A DNA stretch of 34,325 bases from Hypsibius dujardini (taxonomy: Eukaryota; Tardigrada; Eutardigrada; Parachela; Hypsibiidae): contig LRSR01011073.1 of the NCBI GenBank assembly GCA_001579985.1, positions 1-34,325 on the forward strand. The letters run 5' to 3'. Below are positions 11,183 to 21,700 of the stretch, piece after piece. Below the pieces are notes generated by a model, which worked only from the letters and a program-made list of their open reading frames with translations, was not told the DNA's origin and did no database searches. Every line of letters begins with the position of its first letter. Position 1 is the stretch's first letter. Position numbers and translations under genes: made by a program.

Positions 11183-11350
11183 AAGGACTACAATATTCCG
11201 GGTTATCGTTTCAATAAGAGATCTAGTACAGTCCATCACATCAGCACCTTTGAAGAGGATGGAGTTCTCCTCAGTCATTGTCTGCATTCCTTCAAGAGTC
11301 TTGAAAATGTCAAGGTCCTGCAGTATTATGGCCCACTGATATATATTTAT
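11183..11350 (-). CDS. Possible internal exon of unknown protein
   Basis: On the minus strand an acceptor-like atatatatcag near 11338 is followed by about 50 open codons including WAIILQDLDIFKTLEGMQ and a second helical stretch, ending at TAA near 11183. The amphipathic, low-bias composition looks coding. It has no recognisable domain and may belong to the same broken gene as the flanking 7TM-like pieces. Confidence 0.2.
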
Positions 11351-11437
11351 TATTAGCAGTTGCAGAGAGATGCATGTAATATTAATTCATGTCTTGCACA
11401 TATCGAATCATAGCCAGACAGCAAATCATTGACCTTA

Positions 11438-11803
11438 GGGAACATCCGTTAATGACGTCAGTAATTTTTATTAGGCGACTCGACCCCCCTCCCCTAACGT
11501 CAGAGTTCGTCAGAATTTTTTTAACCCCCCCCCCTAGATCTTCAGTTTCTGACGTCAGAAACCAAAGACCCCCTCCATTACAGAAAAAAAAGTGAAATGT
11601 ATCTTTATCACTCCAAATCGGGCCTGTCCTCCACCAGGAATTACCGCAGAAATTCCAAACTTAATAATTTCTAAGCCTACTGGGTTCCCCAAAACTGACG
11701 TCAGGACGCCGGCCTACCCCCCCTACCATACAGTCAGAGTTCGTCAGGTATTTTTCGCCCCCCACCCCCCTAATCAATACTGACGTCATTAACGGATGTT
11801 CCC
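11438..11803. mobile_element. 366-bp MITE with TTA target duplication (PIF/Harbinger-like)
   Basis: 26-bp terminal inverted repeats start gggaacatccgttaatgacg (11438-11463) and end with the inverse copy at 11778-11803. TTA flanks both sides (11435-11437 and 11804-11806), the 3-bp duplication typical of PIF/Harbinger. The interior has C-rich tracts and two more tgacgtcag palindromes at about 11552 and 11697. It encodes nothing. Superfamily assignment rests only on the TTA duplication and G-rich terminus. Confidence 0.75.
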
Positions 11804-11849
11804 TTACTAAGACTCTTGTCATGTTAATCTCAATGATCTTTGCCTGAAA

Positions 11850-12130
11850 ACAATACATCACCCCTTGCCCATGTTTCATGCTTGCCAAATTTAAATAATT
11901 CGTTGACCTTGGTGAAAAACCAAATTAGTAGAGTAGCGTACGACCCGAACGCTAGGATTCCCACTCCCAGGTAGGTAGGAAAAGGTCTCCGTCTGCGGTG
12001 TGAAATCGCCAATTCCACTGGCCACATAACCCAGGACTGTCGACAAGTCACACCGGCTCGTCACAAAAATAATGCCACCGAAAAAGTTGTTTAAATTTGT
12101 GCTTAATTTAACTAAAGATACGTGTTGATT
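11850..12130 (-). CDS. Gustatory-receptor-like 7TM fragment
   Basis: Minus-strand translation gives LVKLSTNLNNFFGGIIFVTS, matching the LNxxFGxxLL signature at the TM6 entrance of arthropod gustatory receptors. A possible 61-bp intron (11993-12053, GTGTGA...CGCAG) then joins in frame to RRRPFPTYLGVGILAF and a membrane helix ending LLIWFFTKVNELFKF. If the intron is rejected, the two frames require a frameshift. The remaining exons of a full receptor could not be joined, so this may be a decayed gene. Confidence 0.4.
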
Positions 12131-12926
12131 TTGCACAGTTTTTAGCCGGCAAAGTAGCAGCTCTAAATCGCTCTCCAGATGACAGCGCTAGATTAGTATT
12201 TGTGTACCGAATTTGCACATTTTTTCTGTTCAAACACCTCAGAAAGGAGCACCATCATTAATGCGTCAAGATGAGTGCTTGTTGAGACAAGAAAAACAGA
12301 ACAACTTCTGTGTCAATAACTGGGGAAAAAACTATCGTCGGAACCTTGAAACTAAACCCAGGCTGCCTGAAAATGTTGTTTATTAAAGAAAGCGCAGGAG
12401 TGTCCGAAATTTAACTGATGGGCTTACTGACAAACACCGACGCTTCCCATCAAACGTGGACGCAAAATGAGATCACGGATAAGTTGAGGCGATTACTTGT
12501 GTGACGTTCGTATTTGTTGTTGTGAATTGCCGGTCAATATTTCGAGGTTGATTCTTATGTGCCACATATTGCTTACATGTACTTGTACTGTAATTCTCAT
12601 GCTTTAGTTATCCTTCTTGTCTTGTGGGAATGATGTTTCAGTGTCGACTGAAGAATGCGCTTGTTTAGACTGAAACCATGTCTGTCCGATAAGGATGGGT
12701 TTTCGAAGCTCGGTTCGAGACTCGACTTCTCGCCTTGATTTCTAACTTATTTAGTCTAATTTTCATCGGCTTGCTATCTCGGCTTCTCTCAATTGTTGTG
12801 CAATTAATAATTCCAAAAAGCAGTACTCGTAGTTATCGTGTATCGTAAGGTCAACAGGACTTCCGGGTTCTCGAAGGGAGAACAGGTCGTCTCACTTGCA
12901 ACTTGTGCTTTTCATGCATACGACTT

Positions 12927-13286
12927 TTACTGTCGGGGAAAAATGTCGCCGAAAGTCTTTGTATTTCTTTGCATACGGGTGCATACGACGACTGATTGCA
13001 GAGCAGTAGCAGGAGCACAACAATCCCGCGGAATTATTCGACGGTATAAGGAATCCGTGAGAAGATACGGATGATGACCCAGTGGGAAGCCCAACAGGCC
13101 AAGGGTTTCACAGAACAGGTGGGCGAGTCCGAGAGCCAAGCAAAATTCATCAAAAAAATGACGCGCCGTAAAATCGGACGGAAGGTAACCGAAAAGACGG
13201 AGAGAAAAAGCCGGCATGAAAGAAAAGATGTTTCCGCTCTGATTGGTTGAAAAGAACAATTCGTGCCAGCTCTTCCTGGAAAACAT
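12927..13286 (-). CDS. Possible first exon of a gustatory-receptor-like protein
   Basis: An ATG at 13286 opens a frame whose early residues include AFSLRLFGYLPSDF followed by a hydrophobic helix (FFDEFCLALGLAHLFCETLG). The xLRLFGxxP sequence before TM1 is typical of gustatory receptors. It lies 0.8 kb upstream of the LNxxFG fragment on the same strand. Exons for TM2-TM5 between them were not found. A lysine-rich plus-strand ORF (13071-13250) overlaps it and is considered its shadow. Confidence 0.35.
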   Translation of the reverse strand: MFSRKSWHELFFSTNQSGNIFSFMPAFSLRLFGYLPSDFTARHFFDEFCLALGLAHLFCETLGLLGFPLGHHPYLLTDSLYRRIIPRDCCAPATALQSVVVCTRMQRNTKTFGDIFPRQ

Positions 13287-13665
13287 TTTGAAGCTAGGAT
13301 CAGTTTTGTTATAATTTTCCTTATCTGAAGAAAAATTGCTTCATGTGATGAAAAGCTTTAGAGGCTGGGAACCAGAAGTAACAGATCCAGTAATGTATAC
13401 GGTACGAATTTATTACATTTTCTGATCAAGTCCCTATAAACTGAGGAAGAGTAGATGAAAAAGAGTAAATATATATATAAATAAATAAATATATATATGC
13501 ATATAAATAATGCTTTTACGGAGCATTTAGTTACGATTCTGTTTATATTGTAATATAATACAAGTATGTGATAATTCATTCCGAGTACGCATAAAATTTA
13601 ATTTTTCACATCAGAAATTTTACACGGATTGCTTAAGCGTAAAGACAAAGGATTTGCTCTCATGC

Positions 13666-14820
13666 CTACAGCGCAGCTTCCGCATTCGCCGAGCGATGCC
13701 CAGTCGTCCCTGAATAACTATCCTGTATCGCTGACCGACATCTTTGAGTACCCTCCGACGGTCTTCTCACTGTCCCATTCCCATCACCCCCTAAGCCACC
13801 TTCACATCCACAAAGCCGTTTGGCAGCCTTCCGGTAGGGACGGAAAAAGAGCAAATATATAATCGGTGTCTGCATATGTTGAGTGGCGAAAACAAAGACG
13901 GTGAACATCACCGCCGGAGAACCCGATTCCCCAACACCCAATATTTCCACCAAATAATACGGCAAATTAGAAATCAGAGCGCCCATCACAACCGCCGATC
14001 CGGGTAGAACACTCTCCCAAATGGTTCGAACCATCCGACGAGCTTGCCGAATATTTTCCCTCATTTTCTTCCGGTCAACCGATGACACCGTCGTCGGGAT
14101 GGCCGCTTCATGAGCTCGTACTCGACGATTTCGAAGAAGACGTAACTTTGCCCCCGTTGCAATCGCACAGATCCTTCCTTGGGTCAGTATAATTATCAGC
14201 AAAAACAAAGGTCCCCGCGTTAAATTCCAAATGACATAACTCCGACCGGACCAACGGAATGCCGGTTGTCGACTGCAGAAGAGCAAAAAACAATCCCGAT
14301 AAATAATCATCGGTATCGCGGTATGAAGTATCGAAAAAAGGTACATCAAACCGATGACCCACAAAATCCGCGAACGCGAGGAATAATTCCGATACTGAAC
14401 GGCGAATTCCACCGACAGCCAACGGTCAATGCCCATGAAGGCTACGTTGACCATCGCGGTGAACTGAATAAGAACGAGTCCGCCCATGCCGACCTTGTAG
14501 GTCCATCGATTGGGGTGTGTCCAGTCGAGGATGCGAGAAATCGGGCTCAAGTAACTGAGGGCTGCGGCGACAACGGCGTTGGCGGCGAGAAAAATATGGA
14601 AAAGCAAGTAGGGCTCCTTTTGTGGCCAGAGACGGAAGACCGCGAGGTTGTAGAGATTGAGGACGGCCACGACGGTGCAGAGGAGTAGCGGCAAAACGGT
14701 GAGGTTGGTCCATTGCGAGCGGGGCGACGTCCAGACGGTGCAGTTGTCGATGATGTTGACCGTGGCACAAACGCTGGCGGTAATCACGGTGGAATTGTTC
14801 CACGACAGGGAGTTATTCAT
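13666..14820 (-). CDS. Intronless rhodopsin-like 7TM receptor, copy 1 (384 aa)
   Basis: Putative plasma-membrane G-protein-coupled receptor. The start is set at the ATG at 14820 (MNNSLSWNN), which aligns with the start of the paralogue at 20202; the frame is open further upstream. The N-terminus has several N-glycosylation sequons (NNS, NST, NCT, NLT). Seven hydrophobic segments follow, beginning with LLLCTVVAVLNLYNLAVF. The TM3-end motif is DRW instead of DRY, and the TM7 motif is TPIIY instead of NPxxY, followed by FFRPYRKAAKRLCGC with a palmitoylation-type Cys pair. The basic third intracellular loop (RRVRAHEA, DRKKMRENIRQARRMVR) would suit G-protein coupling. Absence of introns hints at retroposition or a lineage-specific expansion. 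The ligand is unknown. Confidence 0.85.
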   Translation of the reverse strand: MNNSLSWNNSTVITASVCATVNIIDNCTVWTSPRSQWTNLTVLPLLLCTVVAVLNLYNLAVFRLWPQKEPYLLFHIFLAANAVVAAALSYLSPISRILDWTHPNRWTYKVGMGGLVLIQFTAMVNVAFMGIDRWLSVEFAVQYRNYSSRSRILWVIGLMYLFSILHTAIPMIIYRDCFLLFCSRQPAFRWSGRSYVIWNLTRGPLFLLIIILTQGRICAIATGAKLRLLRNRRVRAHEAAIPTTVSSVDRKKMRENIRQARRMVRTIWESVLPGSAVVMGALISNLPYYLVEILGVGESGSPAVMFTVFVFATQHMQTPIIYLLFFRPYRKAAKRLCGCEGGLGGDGNGTVRRPSEGTQRCRSAIQDSYSGTTGHRSANAEAAL

Positions 14821-15969
14821 TGACCAATCGGCTAAACCTTTACCGGATGTAAAATAAAGTCGAGCGCAAAGATTTCTTGTCTTTTTCACAGTTATTTGCA
14901 CAAGTATTTTGTAGGGTAACGTCGGTCATTTCCTTTTGAAAGTTCGTCGCGTTTGAGGGATCCAAAGGAGGAAAAAGTATAATTATTTAAGCACGATCTA
15001 AACTAATCAACCTGCTATTAATACCGTCGGTGCGGTTGTGCAGAAACTGCTCTTTCCGAGAATGATATTGACCCAGGGACTTCGGTGGCGGTAATTCTGA
15101 CAATTACTTCAGTAGATTACAAGAAAACGTAGAATTAACTTCGTTGCCTCGTCAGTCGGCATACTGTTAGAAAATCAATTGCTAGTCGGTTAAATGGTTG
15201 AACATGTGACTATCCCAATGACGTGGATACTGTAGTTCGTTGCTGAACGGTATAACAGACGGAAAGCTCTGCATCATGTGGTGCATTCGTTATGTAAAAT
15301 CTTCCATAATAGTTTGAACTTTCTATTTGTCACGATGTTAATTTCGCAGACATCGTAACTGCGGGCTATCCGAGCATGGGCTTGGGGATCCCATCTTATT
15401 TTAGATCTACCTTCGTACAGCATAGTCGGAATCGGAAAAATCAAAGTGTTCCCTATGTCTATTATTATCCCTCTTTTGCTGCAGGCCACGCGTCACAGAC
15501 CACATGGAACTTATACCCTAGACAGGAATGAAATACACGATTCAGGCCTGTTTTTTTAGGAGTAATGTCTCAATTTTTATAAATAGACGAGCTACGTACT
15601 GTACGCTCCCGATTTCAAGGGTCGATTATGCGGTTACGTCCTAGTTTAGGGACAGTATTCAAATTTTAGAAATTTTAATTATTTCTGACACAAAACATTA
15701 TTCTGAATCGATTGGCATTAGCCGAATTTCGATCGGGCGGAGTTACAGCGCTCTGTTTGGTCGTTTGCCCGGTTACATCCTACTTAGCGACAGTGTTCAG
15801 ATTTTAATAATTTTGGCTGTTCCTGACCCAAATGATTGTTCTGAGTCGATTGGCATCAGCAAAATTTTGATCCGAGGTCAGGGGGTGGAGCTACGGGGGT
15901 TTGAAGTATTTAGACAATTAATCAATCACTACTGGCGATGGGTTTTGAATGGCAACACTGATTCAGATT

Positions 15970-16034
15970 CCCATGAGTGATGGGGCGCCGAGCGTGGGGA
16001 GCGAGCCCTCGCTCGGTGACCCATCACTCATGGG
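15970..16034. repeat. Hairpin module, copy 1
   Basis: cccatgagtgatggg and its exact inverse cccatcactcatggg enclose a GC-rich cgccgagcg/cgctcgg core, giving a strong stem-loop. Part of a direct repeat with the copy at 16248. Confidence 0.85.
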
Positions 16035-16247
16035 TATAAGGCCATAAAAAAATGGCGTCACTGATACCACTACTTAATCAATCGATCAAGCATCGGTTTG
16101 CCTAAACGACTGTGAGCCTACCCACTGACCTGAGCGCGAGCGAGCGAAGCGAGCCTCCGCGAAGGGGATGGGTTTCAATGGCAACTTCTGTAGATGGGTT
16201 TTTTTATGGGTTTTGATGGGTTTTAAATCGCATCTCAGATTCAGATT

Positions 16248-16317
16248 CCCATGAGTGATGGGGCGCCGAGCGTGGGTGAGCGAGCGAGCCCTCGCGCGGT
16301 GACCCATCACTAATGGG
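16248..16317. repeat. Hairpin module, copy 2
   Basis: The same stem sequence as the copy at 15970, with one change in the right arm (cactaatggg) and a slightly longer GAGC-rich loop. Shared flanks (atgggtttt..., then ccataa.agaatggc.tcactgatacc) show duplication of a unit of about 280 bp. Confidence 0.85.
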
Positions 16318-16802
16318 TTTAAAGCCATAAGAGAATGGCTTCACTGATACCGCTACCCAGTGAATCAATCAAGCAATCACTCGATCTACTAAGCAGGACA
16401 AATGAACAATCAAAACGTTATAGCTCCGCCCCCTGACCTCTGATTGAAATTCGGCTGATGCCAATCGATTCACAAAGTTATTTTGGGTCAGAAATTTTTA
16501 AAATTAACAAAATCTGAATACTGTCCCTAAAGTCATATATTACCGATTATGCCCCACCCCCGCTGATTCACATCAAGCTTGAGCGGATCGTTCAATTCCG
16601 TTCACTTGTCCGTGATTAACCTGTTGTATTTTGCCTGACATATTATGCTACCTTGCTTCATTGAAATGATGATTTCGGTTTCAGAATTTTGAAGTCAGTA
16701 AAGTTTAAGTTTAAGAGAATCTGAATAAACAACCAAGCGACCGATGGAACACGTTTTCGGGCCGGACCTATAATCGACCCTTGAGATCGGGAGCGTACAG
16801 TA

Positions 16803-19800
16803 TTTAGGAAGTACCGGACCAGGCTTAGGGAAATCACTTTTGATGTACTGTATTATAACACCTCAACGCGTCCTGTTCCAGGAAATTTTTTCAGTTAGGT
16901 TTTCTGGTCAGGTGCATAAATCGCCATTACAAATTAATACTTTGAAAAATGCCGTAAAAATATGGGGACCGATCCACGAAATACACGTGTTTTCGTAGCA
17001 GGCATGCTGGAGGCTGCGAAGAAAGATTCGTCAAACCAGACTTGTAAATTATGTGAAGTCCATTTTCCCCCTCACTATAATTATTATGCATCCATTGCAT
17101 CTTTCGTAATTAAAGTCAACTAGCCAGTCAAATAACCCACCCAAAGTAAGAAGACTCAGCTCTGCTTGCGATGGTTTGAGTGCCAACATCGTCAGCGTCA
17201 TCTCTATCCGATTAACCATGTTTCCTTTCTGCGGTGACATGTTTCAATAAAATAAATATTTATGTAAACTACTGTACATATAGTATTGATATACAGTATA
17301 TACTATATAAATAATATATATAATAAAAACTTATGATAATATGTAATAATATATAAACTAATATATAAAAATACACACTAATATAGATATAATATATATA
17401 TATAAACTAATGCATATATAAACTATTGTATATCTACTGTACATATTCTACTGATATACAGTACACTGTATGCCTGTTATATTAAAGAAGGAACCCTTCT
17501 CGGTTACTCTAAGTCCTCTCAGAACGCCTCCTTCTTTAAATTAATCGTTCATATACCATATATGGACGCGTAATCTATGCGGCCGACTGTACCCAAAGAA
17601 CGGAATTCGGATACATTTGTTGTTCACAGGTTTTATGAAGGGACCCGTCAGAGATCTCAAATCTTTTCAAACGTGTTCATTTGTTCATTATTCGATCACA
17701 CGGAATGCTTTCACTTTGTTCTCTATATGAGGCAGAGACCCAACCTCTAATTCATGGAAACTTCTATGAACCTCTTTCAAGTCAGAATACGTAGATAACC
17801 TGATAACCTCAGATTAAAATCTGAGATTATACACAAGAGGGAGAAACGCGTTCAGGCAGTGCAACTTCTTCCGGTGTTTTCACTAAGGGGGGAGGAGCGC
17901 TAATGCACCATTAACGTCAGACTGTCTCTTTCAATTCTTCTTGACCCTTAACCGGAAACAGTAACTCCCCCCTCCCCGAACCTCGTGAGCGAATGGCATC
18001 GAAGAGGACGTCATTAGACTGCCATTTCAAATAAAATTATTTCGTGGTCTGTTTTGACTTTCCACGAGGATGTGGAACAAACCCTACGGTAAGCTCGCCC
18101 GCGGACTTCCGAATGTCGTACTGCAAACGTTTTCTCCTTTCAACACACGAAAATGCCTCCTACTCTGCCGCACACACAAGAGAAAACGTCCGAAACACAA
18201 ACAAAAACCAGCCCACTGCGGATAGATCAACAAGAAACTCTTCTGAACTATCCCATTTTTGAGACCCTCAACAAGAAGACACCAAAATGGCCGATTTAAG
18301 CAGTCCTAAATCGGGACCGACACAGATACAAAACTTGAGCTACTGTAGAGTCCCAACCCATCCGTGGTGCCTACGTCATCACACAGTAAAAAGCGACCGT
18401 TTTGATTGATTGCAAAGATGTATGGCCCGCCGAGTCTGATTTACTGGGGGTCCAAAAAGTACCACGAATGGGTCGGGACTTTACAGTACTCCACGCATCT
18501 AACCGATCGTAACCGAAGAACCGTGAGCACCGATTTATGAGAAGACAACGAGCAGAAACAACTGCACAAAACGAGCGGAACGAACGGGTGTTTCGAAACG
18601 TGACATTGGCAATGACAATGACATTTCGGTATTGCGGTCTATTAAGAAATTGACCGCTAACGGACAATGGTCAGTTACAAATCACGACACTAATACTTGA
18701 CCAATATTTTAGAATTGAGTTGACTGCAGTAATTCCCAAAAAGAAAAATATTCGATACACTGTACGTAGTGAACACCTTGACCGTGAATTAAAAGATACC
18801 AAATAAAATACTGTATAAGAATATTTGGGACCAGAAGGGTTTCAATTGCGCGTAGGGCTGGAGCCCAGTCAGAATCAGCCGACAAGAGTGACGTTTTCTA
18901 AAACAACCTATGAGTTAGAAAAATTACGGAGCTAAACTCGACAAATTTTTATAATTTTAAATACCTTAATTATATAGAAACGGGTCGGCATAGCTTAGTT
19001 TTTTCGTTCTGTTTATTCGATTTAGTGAAAATGTAGGTAACAGTGGTCGAATTTAATAAGCGGTGCAGAATAAACTAGAAAATAAAAGCGAAAAAGGTAA
19101 TATTGAAAAATAACAGGTCAGACCCCCGTTTGTCTGCCTATGCGTTTTCATAAATACCAGGCGAAATTACATGCAGCCAAAGACCACCAATACTAGTCAT
19201 AGTAACCGGTACGAGTACACAGTGGCTAATCAGTTTTTATTAAAATTCGTATCGCTGACCACTAAAATCGTTTGATCCCTTTAAGACACTGGGGAGGGGG
19301 GAGACCATCCCAATTTGTCGACACATATTTCATTTCAAAGCTTACTCAAACAATTTATCATAGTGATTTATGGCTGACCAGCGTCCAGTATTAGGTAATT
19401 CCGAGTGGAATGAACTGCGGAAATATTGCTGCCATTGCTACTGCCATTGCCACTGCTATTGCCATTAGCAATACCACGTTTTTGAAACACCCGGAACGGA
19501 CGCTAATTTGGCAATCGGTAAACTACCCGCTATCTATCCCTTGGCGGTCAGACCATAAAGACAAGAACACAACCACAGACAAAGCGTTCTCTACACAAAC
19601 AAACGACACAGAACAAATTCAAAACATCCTAAAAATGAATAAACAAGAGATGCCGTTACAAAACTACGCGCGAAAATCGACTACGTAAGCAAACCAATTA
19701 GAGGTCCAGGGCAAAGAGGTGGGGCCAGAAATATTTCCGCTTGTGCCAATGATCAACTTTCCGCCAATGATCAGCGATCCTCCACGCCTATTTTACACTT

Positions 19801-20201
19801 GTCTTTCTACGTTCCTTGCGAATGGGCTTAATATCATCATGGAAATGTCCTTCAATAAAGCCGAGTAATGCTCCGGTTTGCGGCGCAGGAAATGACTCAA
19901 CGGGATCGGTAGTCTAGCGAGCCTATGTATTTCTCAGATAAAGGCGCCTCTTTCGCGGAGTTGAAAACACTTGCGGGTTGTCCTAACGATCGTAATCCTT
20001 CTCTTCACACCGAGACGCACGCGGTATTAATTGAAAGATGCTGGCCTATTTAACTCGCGAAGCGTGCGTCATTAATTACACTTCTTCAAAGGGAATATGC
20101 GAAGGCGCCGTCGAACTTCTTCCGGAAAATAAAACTGTAAAAGATAGCACATGTTTGTGCAGAATTTTTATTCGATTTTCCGTTTCTTGTATGAGTGAAA
20201 A
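16803..20201. other. Gene-poor spacer between the inverted receptors
   Basis: No convincing exon. Visible structure: an AT/TA-rich tract at about 17260-17470 with several tactgtac/tatacagta palindromes; an 11-bp inverted pair (ttaaagaagga / tccttctttaa) at about 17482 and 17529; G- and C-rich runs near 17885-17975; and a degenerate gccattgct repeat at about 19425-19475. ORFs here (for example 18371-18667 minus) lack motifs and splice context. Confidence 0.4.
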
Positions 20202-21353
20202 ATGAACACTTCGCTATGGTTGAACGGTTCGACGACGCGTGCCGGTATTTGTCCCACGGCCAACTTCATCGACAACTGCACCGTCTGGACGTCTCCCCGC
20301 TCACAATGGATCATCACGACGACCGGGACCCTTTTGCTCTGCATCACCGTCATCCTGCTCAACCTCTACAACCTGGCGGTCTTCCATTATTGGTCTCATA
20401 AAGAGCCGTACCTTCTTTTTCACATCATTCTGGCTTTGAACGCAATCCTCACTGGAATCACAGGCATTCCCAGCCCCATCACCCGTCTAATCGACTGGAC
20501 ACATCCCACGCGATGGCCCTTCAAACTCAGCACCGTCGGCGTCATCTCCGCCCAGTTTATCGCCATGGTCAACGTGGCGGTTATCAGTATTGACCGTTGG
20601 CTGTCGGTGGAATTCGCCGTTCAGTATCGGAATTATTCCTCGCGTTCGCGGATTTTGTGGGTCATCGGTTTGATGTACCTTTTTTCGATACTTCACACCG
20701 CGATACCGATGATTATTTATCGGGATTGTTTTTTGCTCTTCTGCAGTCGACAACCGGCATTCCGTTGGTCCGGTCGGAGTTATGTCATTTGGAATTTAAC
20801 GCGGGGACCTTTGTTTTTGCTGATAATTATACTGACCCAAGGAAGGATCTGTGCGATTGCAACGGGGGCAAAGTTACGTCTTCTTCGAAATCGTCGAGTA
20901 CGAGCTCATGAAGCGGCCATCCCGACGACGGTGTCATCGGTTGACCGGAAGAAAATGAGGGAAAATATTCGGCAAGCTCGTCGGATGGTTCGAACCATTT
21001 GGGAGAGTGTTCTACCCGGATCGGCGGTTGTGATGGGCGCTCTGATTTCTAATTTGCCGTATTATCTGGTGGAAATATTGGGTGTTGGAGAATCGGGTTC
21101 TCCGGCGGTGATGTTCACCGTCTTTGTTTTCGCCACTCAACATATGCAGACACCGATTATATATTTGATCTTTTTCCGTCCCTACCGGAAGGCTGCCAAA
21201 CGGCTTTGTGGATGTCGAGGTGGCTTAGGGGATGATGGGGATGGGACAATGAGAAGACCGTCGGAGGGTACTCGGAGAGGTCGAACATTTCGGGAGGGGA
21301 GTATGTCGGGCGGTACTGGCAATAGCTCGACCACCGCGGAAGCAAAGATGTAG
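20202..21353 (+). CDS. Intronless rhodopsin-like 7TM receptor, copy 2 (383 aa)
   Basis: Inverted paralogue of the receptor at 13666-14820. It begins MNTSLWLNGST and has the shared TVWTSPRSQW segment before TM1. TM1-TM3 (for example LNLYNLAVFHYWSHKEPYLLFHI) differ at many positions from copy 1. From DRW (TM3) to TPIIY (TM7) the protein is identical except I/L near the end, and the DNA has only three silent differences in 579 bp. The tails then diverge (RTFREGSMSGG). Both copies appear intact, so either could function. Altered DRW and TPIIY motifs are shared, so they are family traits rather than decay. Confidence 0.85.
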   Translation: MNTSLWLNGSTTRAGICPTANFIDNCTVWTSPRSQWIITTTGTLLLCITVILLNLYNLAVFHYWSHKEPYLLFHIILALNAILTGITGIPSPITRLIDWTHPTRWPFKLSTVGVISAQFIAMVNVAVISIDRWLSVEFAVQYRNYSSRSRILWVIGLMYLFSILHTAIPMIIYRDCFLLFCSRQPAFRWSGRSYVIWNLTRGPLFLLIIILTQGRICAIATGAKLRLLRNRRVRAHEAAIPTTVSSVDRKKMRENIRQARRMVRTIWESVLPGSAVVMGALISNLPYYLVEILGVGESGSPAVMFTVFVFATQHMQTPIIYLIFFRPYRKAAKRLCGCRGGLGDDGDGTMRRPSEGTRRGRTFREGSMSGGTGNSSTTAEAKM

Positions 21354-21700
21354 CTTATTTCATAGTTGGTAATTTGCATGTGCTGTATCACAGTTATCTT
21401 CTTTCAAATTTATGCACTCACTCTCATATTATAGCTAATGTCCATATGTTCCGATTAAAGCACCAGTAGACTGGGCTACACACAATGAAAATGTGCAAAC
21501 AAAGTCGTGCTCTTTTCAGCTGTCTAGGGTCGGTCCAGCCAAGAGTGGGTTCTGGTTTAGTTTCGCGTTGGGCTGCAGGAATCCAGAATGCAACTACAGT
21601 GTATTAGTTTTGCTATATATGGGATTTACAGAGTTATGTTTTGTAAAATTTAGCTGTACCTCTTTCAAGTTTAGCAATTTTTACTGTTGCAATCGGTGCC

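Larger units (their letters stand above)
15597..16802. mobile_element. ~1.2-kb foldback element with long internal inverted repeats
   Basis: The ends are inverted copies beginning tactgtacgctcccgat and running about 33 bp with one mismatch (15597-15629 and 16770-16802), with TA at the tips. Inside, a ~110-bp unit (gggacagtattcaaatttta ... cgattggcatnagc ... ggnggagctacag) occurs twice in direct orientation (about 15640-15760 and 15765-15895) and once inverted (about 16425-16545). The centre carries a separately duplicated hairpin module (see 15970 and 16248). No ORF resembles a transposase, so it is non-autonomous. Confidence 0.75.

Noticed and set aside
12700-12735. cggttcgagactcgac as a tRNA B-box
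   Set aside because: No A-box or cloverleaf could be built around it. No tRNA or rRNA gene was recognised anywhere in the window.
13071-13250. 59-codon lysine-rich plus-strand ORF (MMTQWEAQQAKGFTEQ...)
   Set aside because: It lies exactly opposite a minus-strand frame with receptor-like hydrophobic sequence and has no splice or domain support. One of the two must be a shadow, and this one has the weaker case.
14108-14422. 104-aa ORF duplicated in both receptors (also at 20597-20911)
   Set aside because: It is an alternative frame inside the receptor genes. Its conservation simply reflects the near-identical DNA tract.
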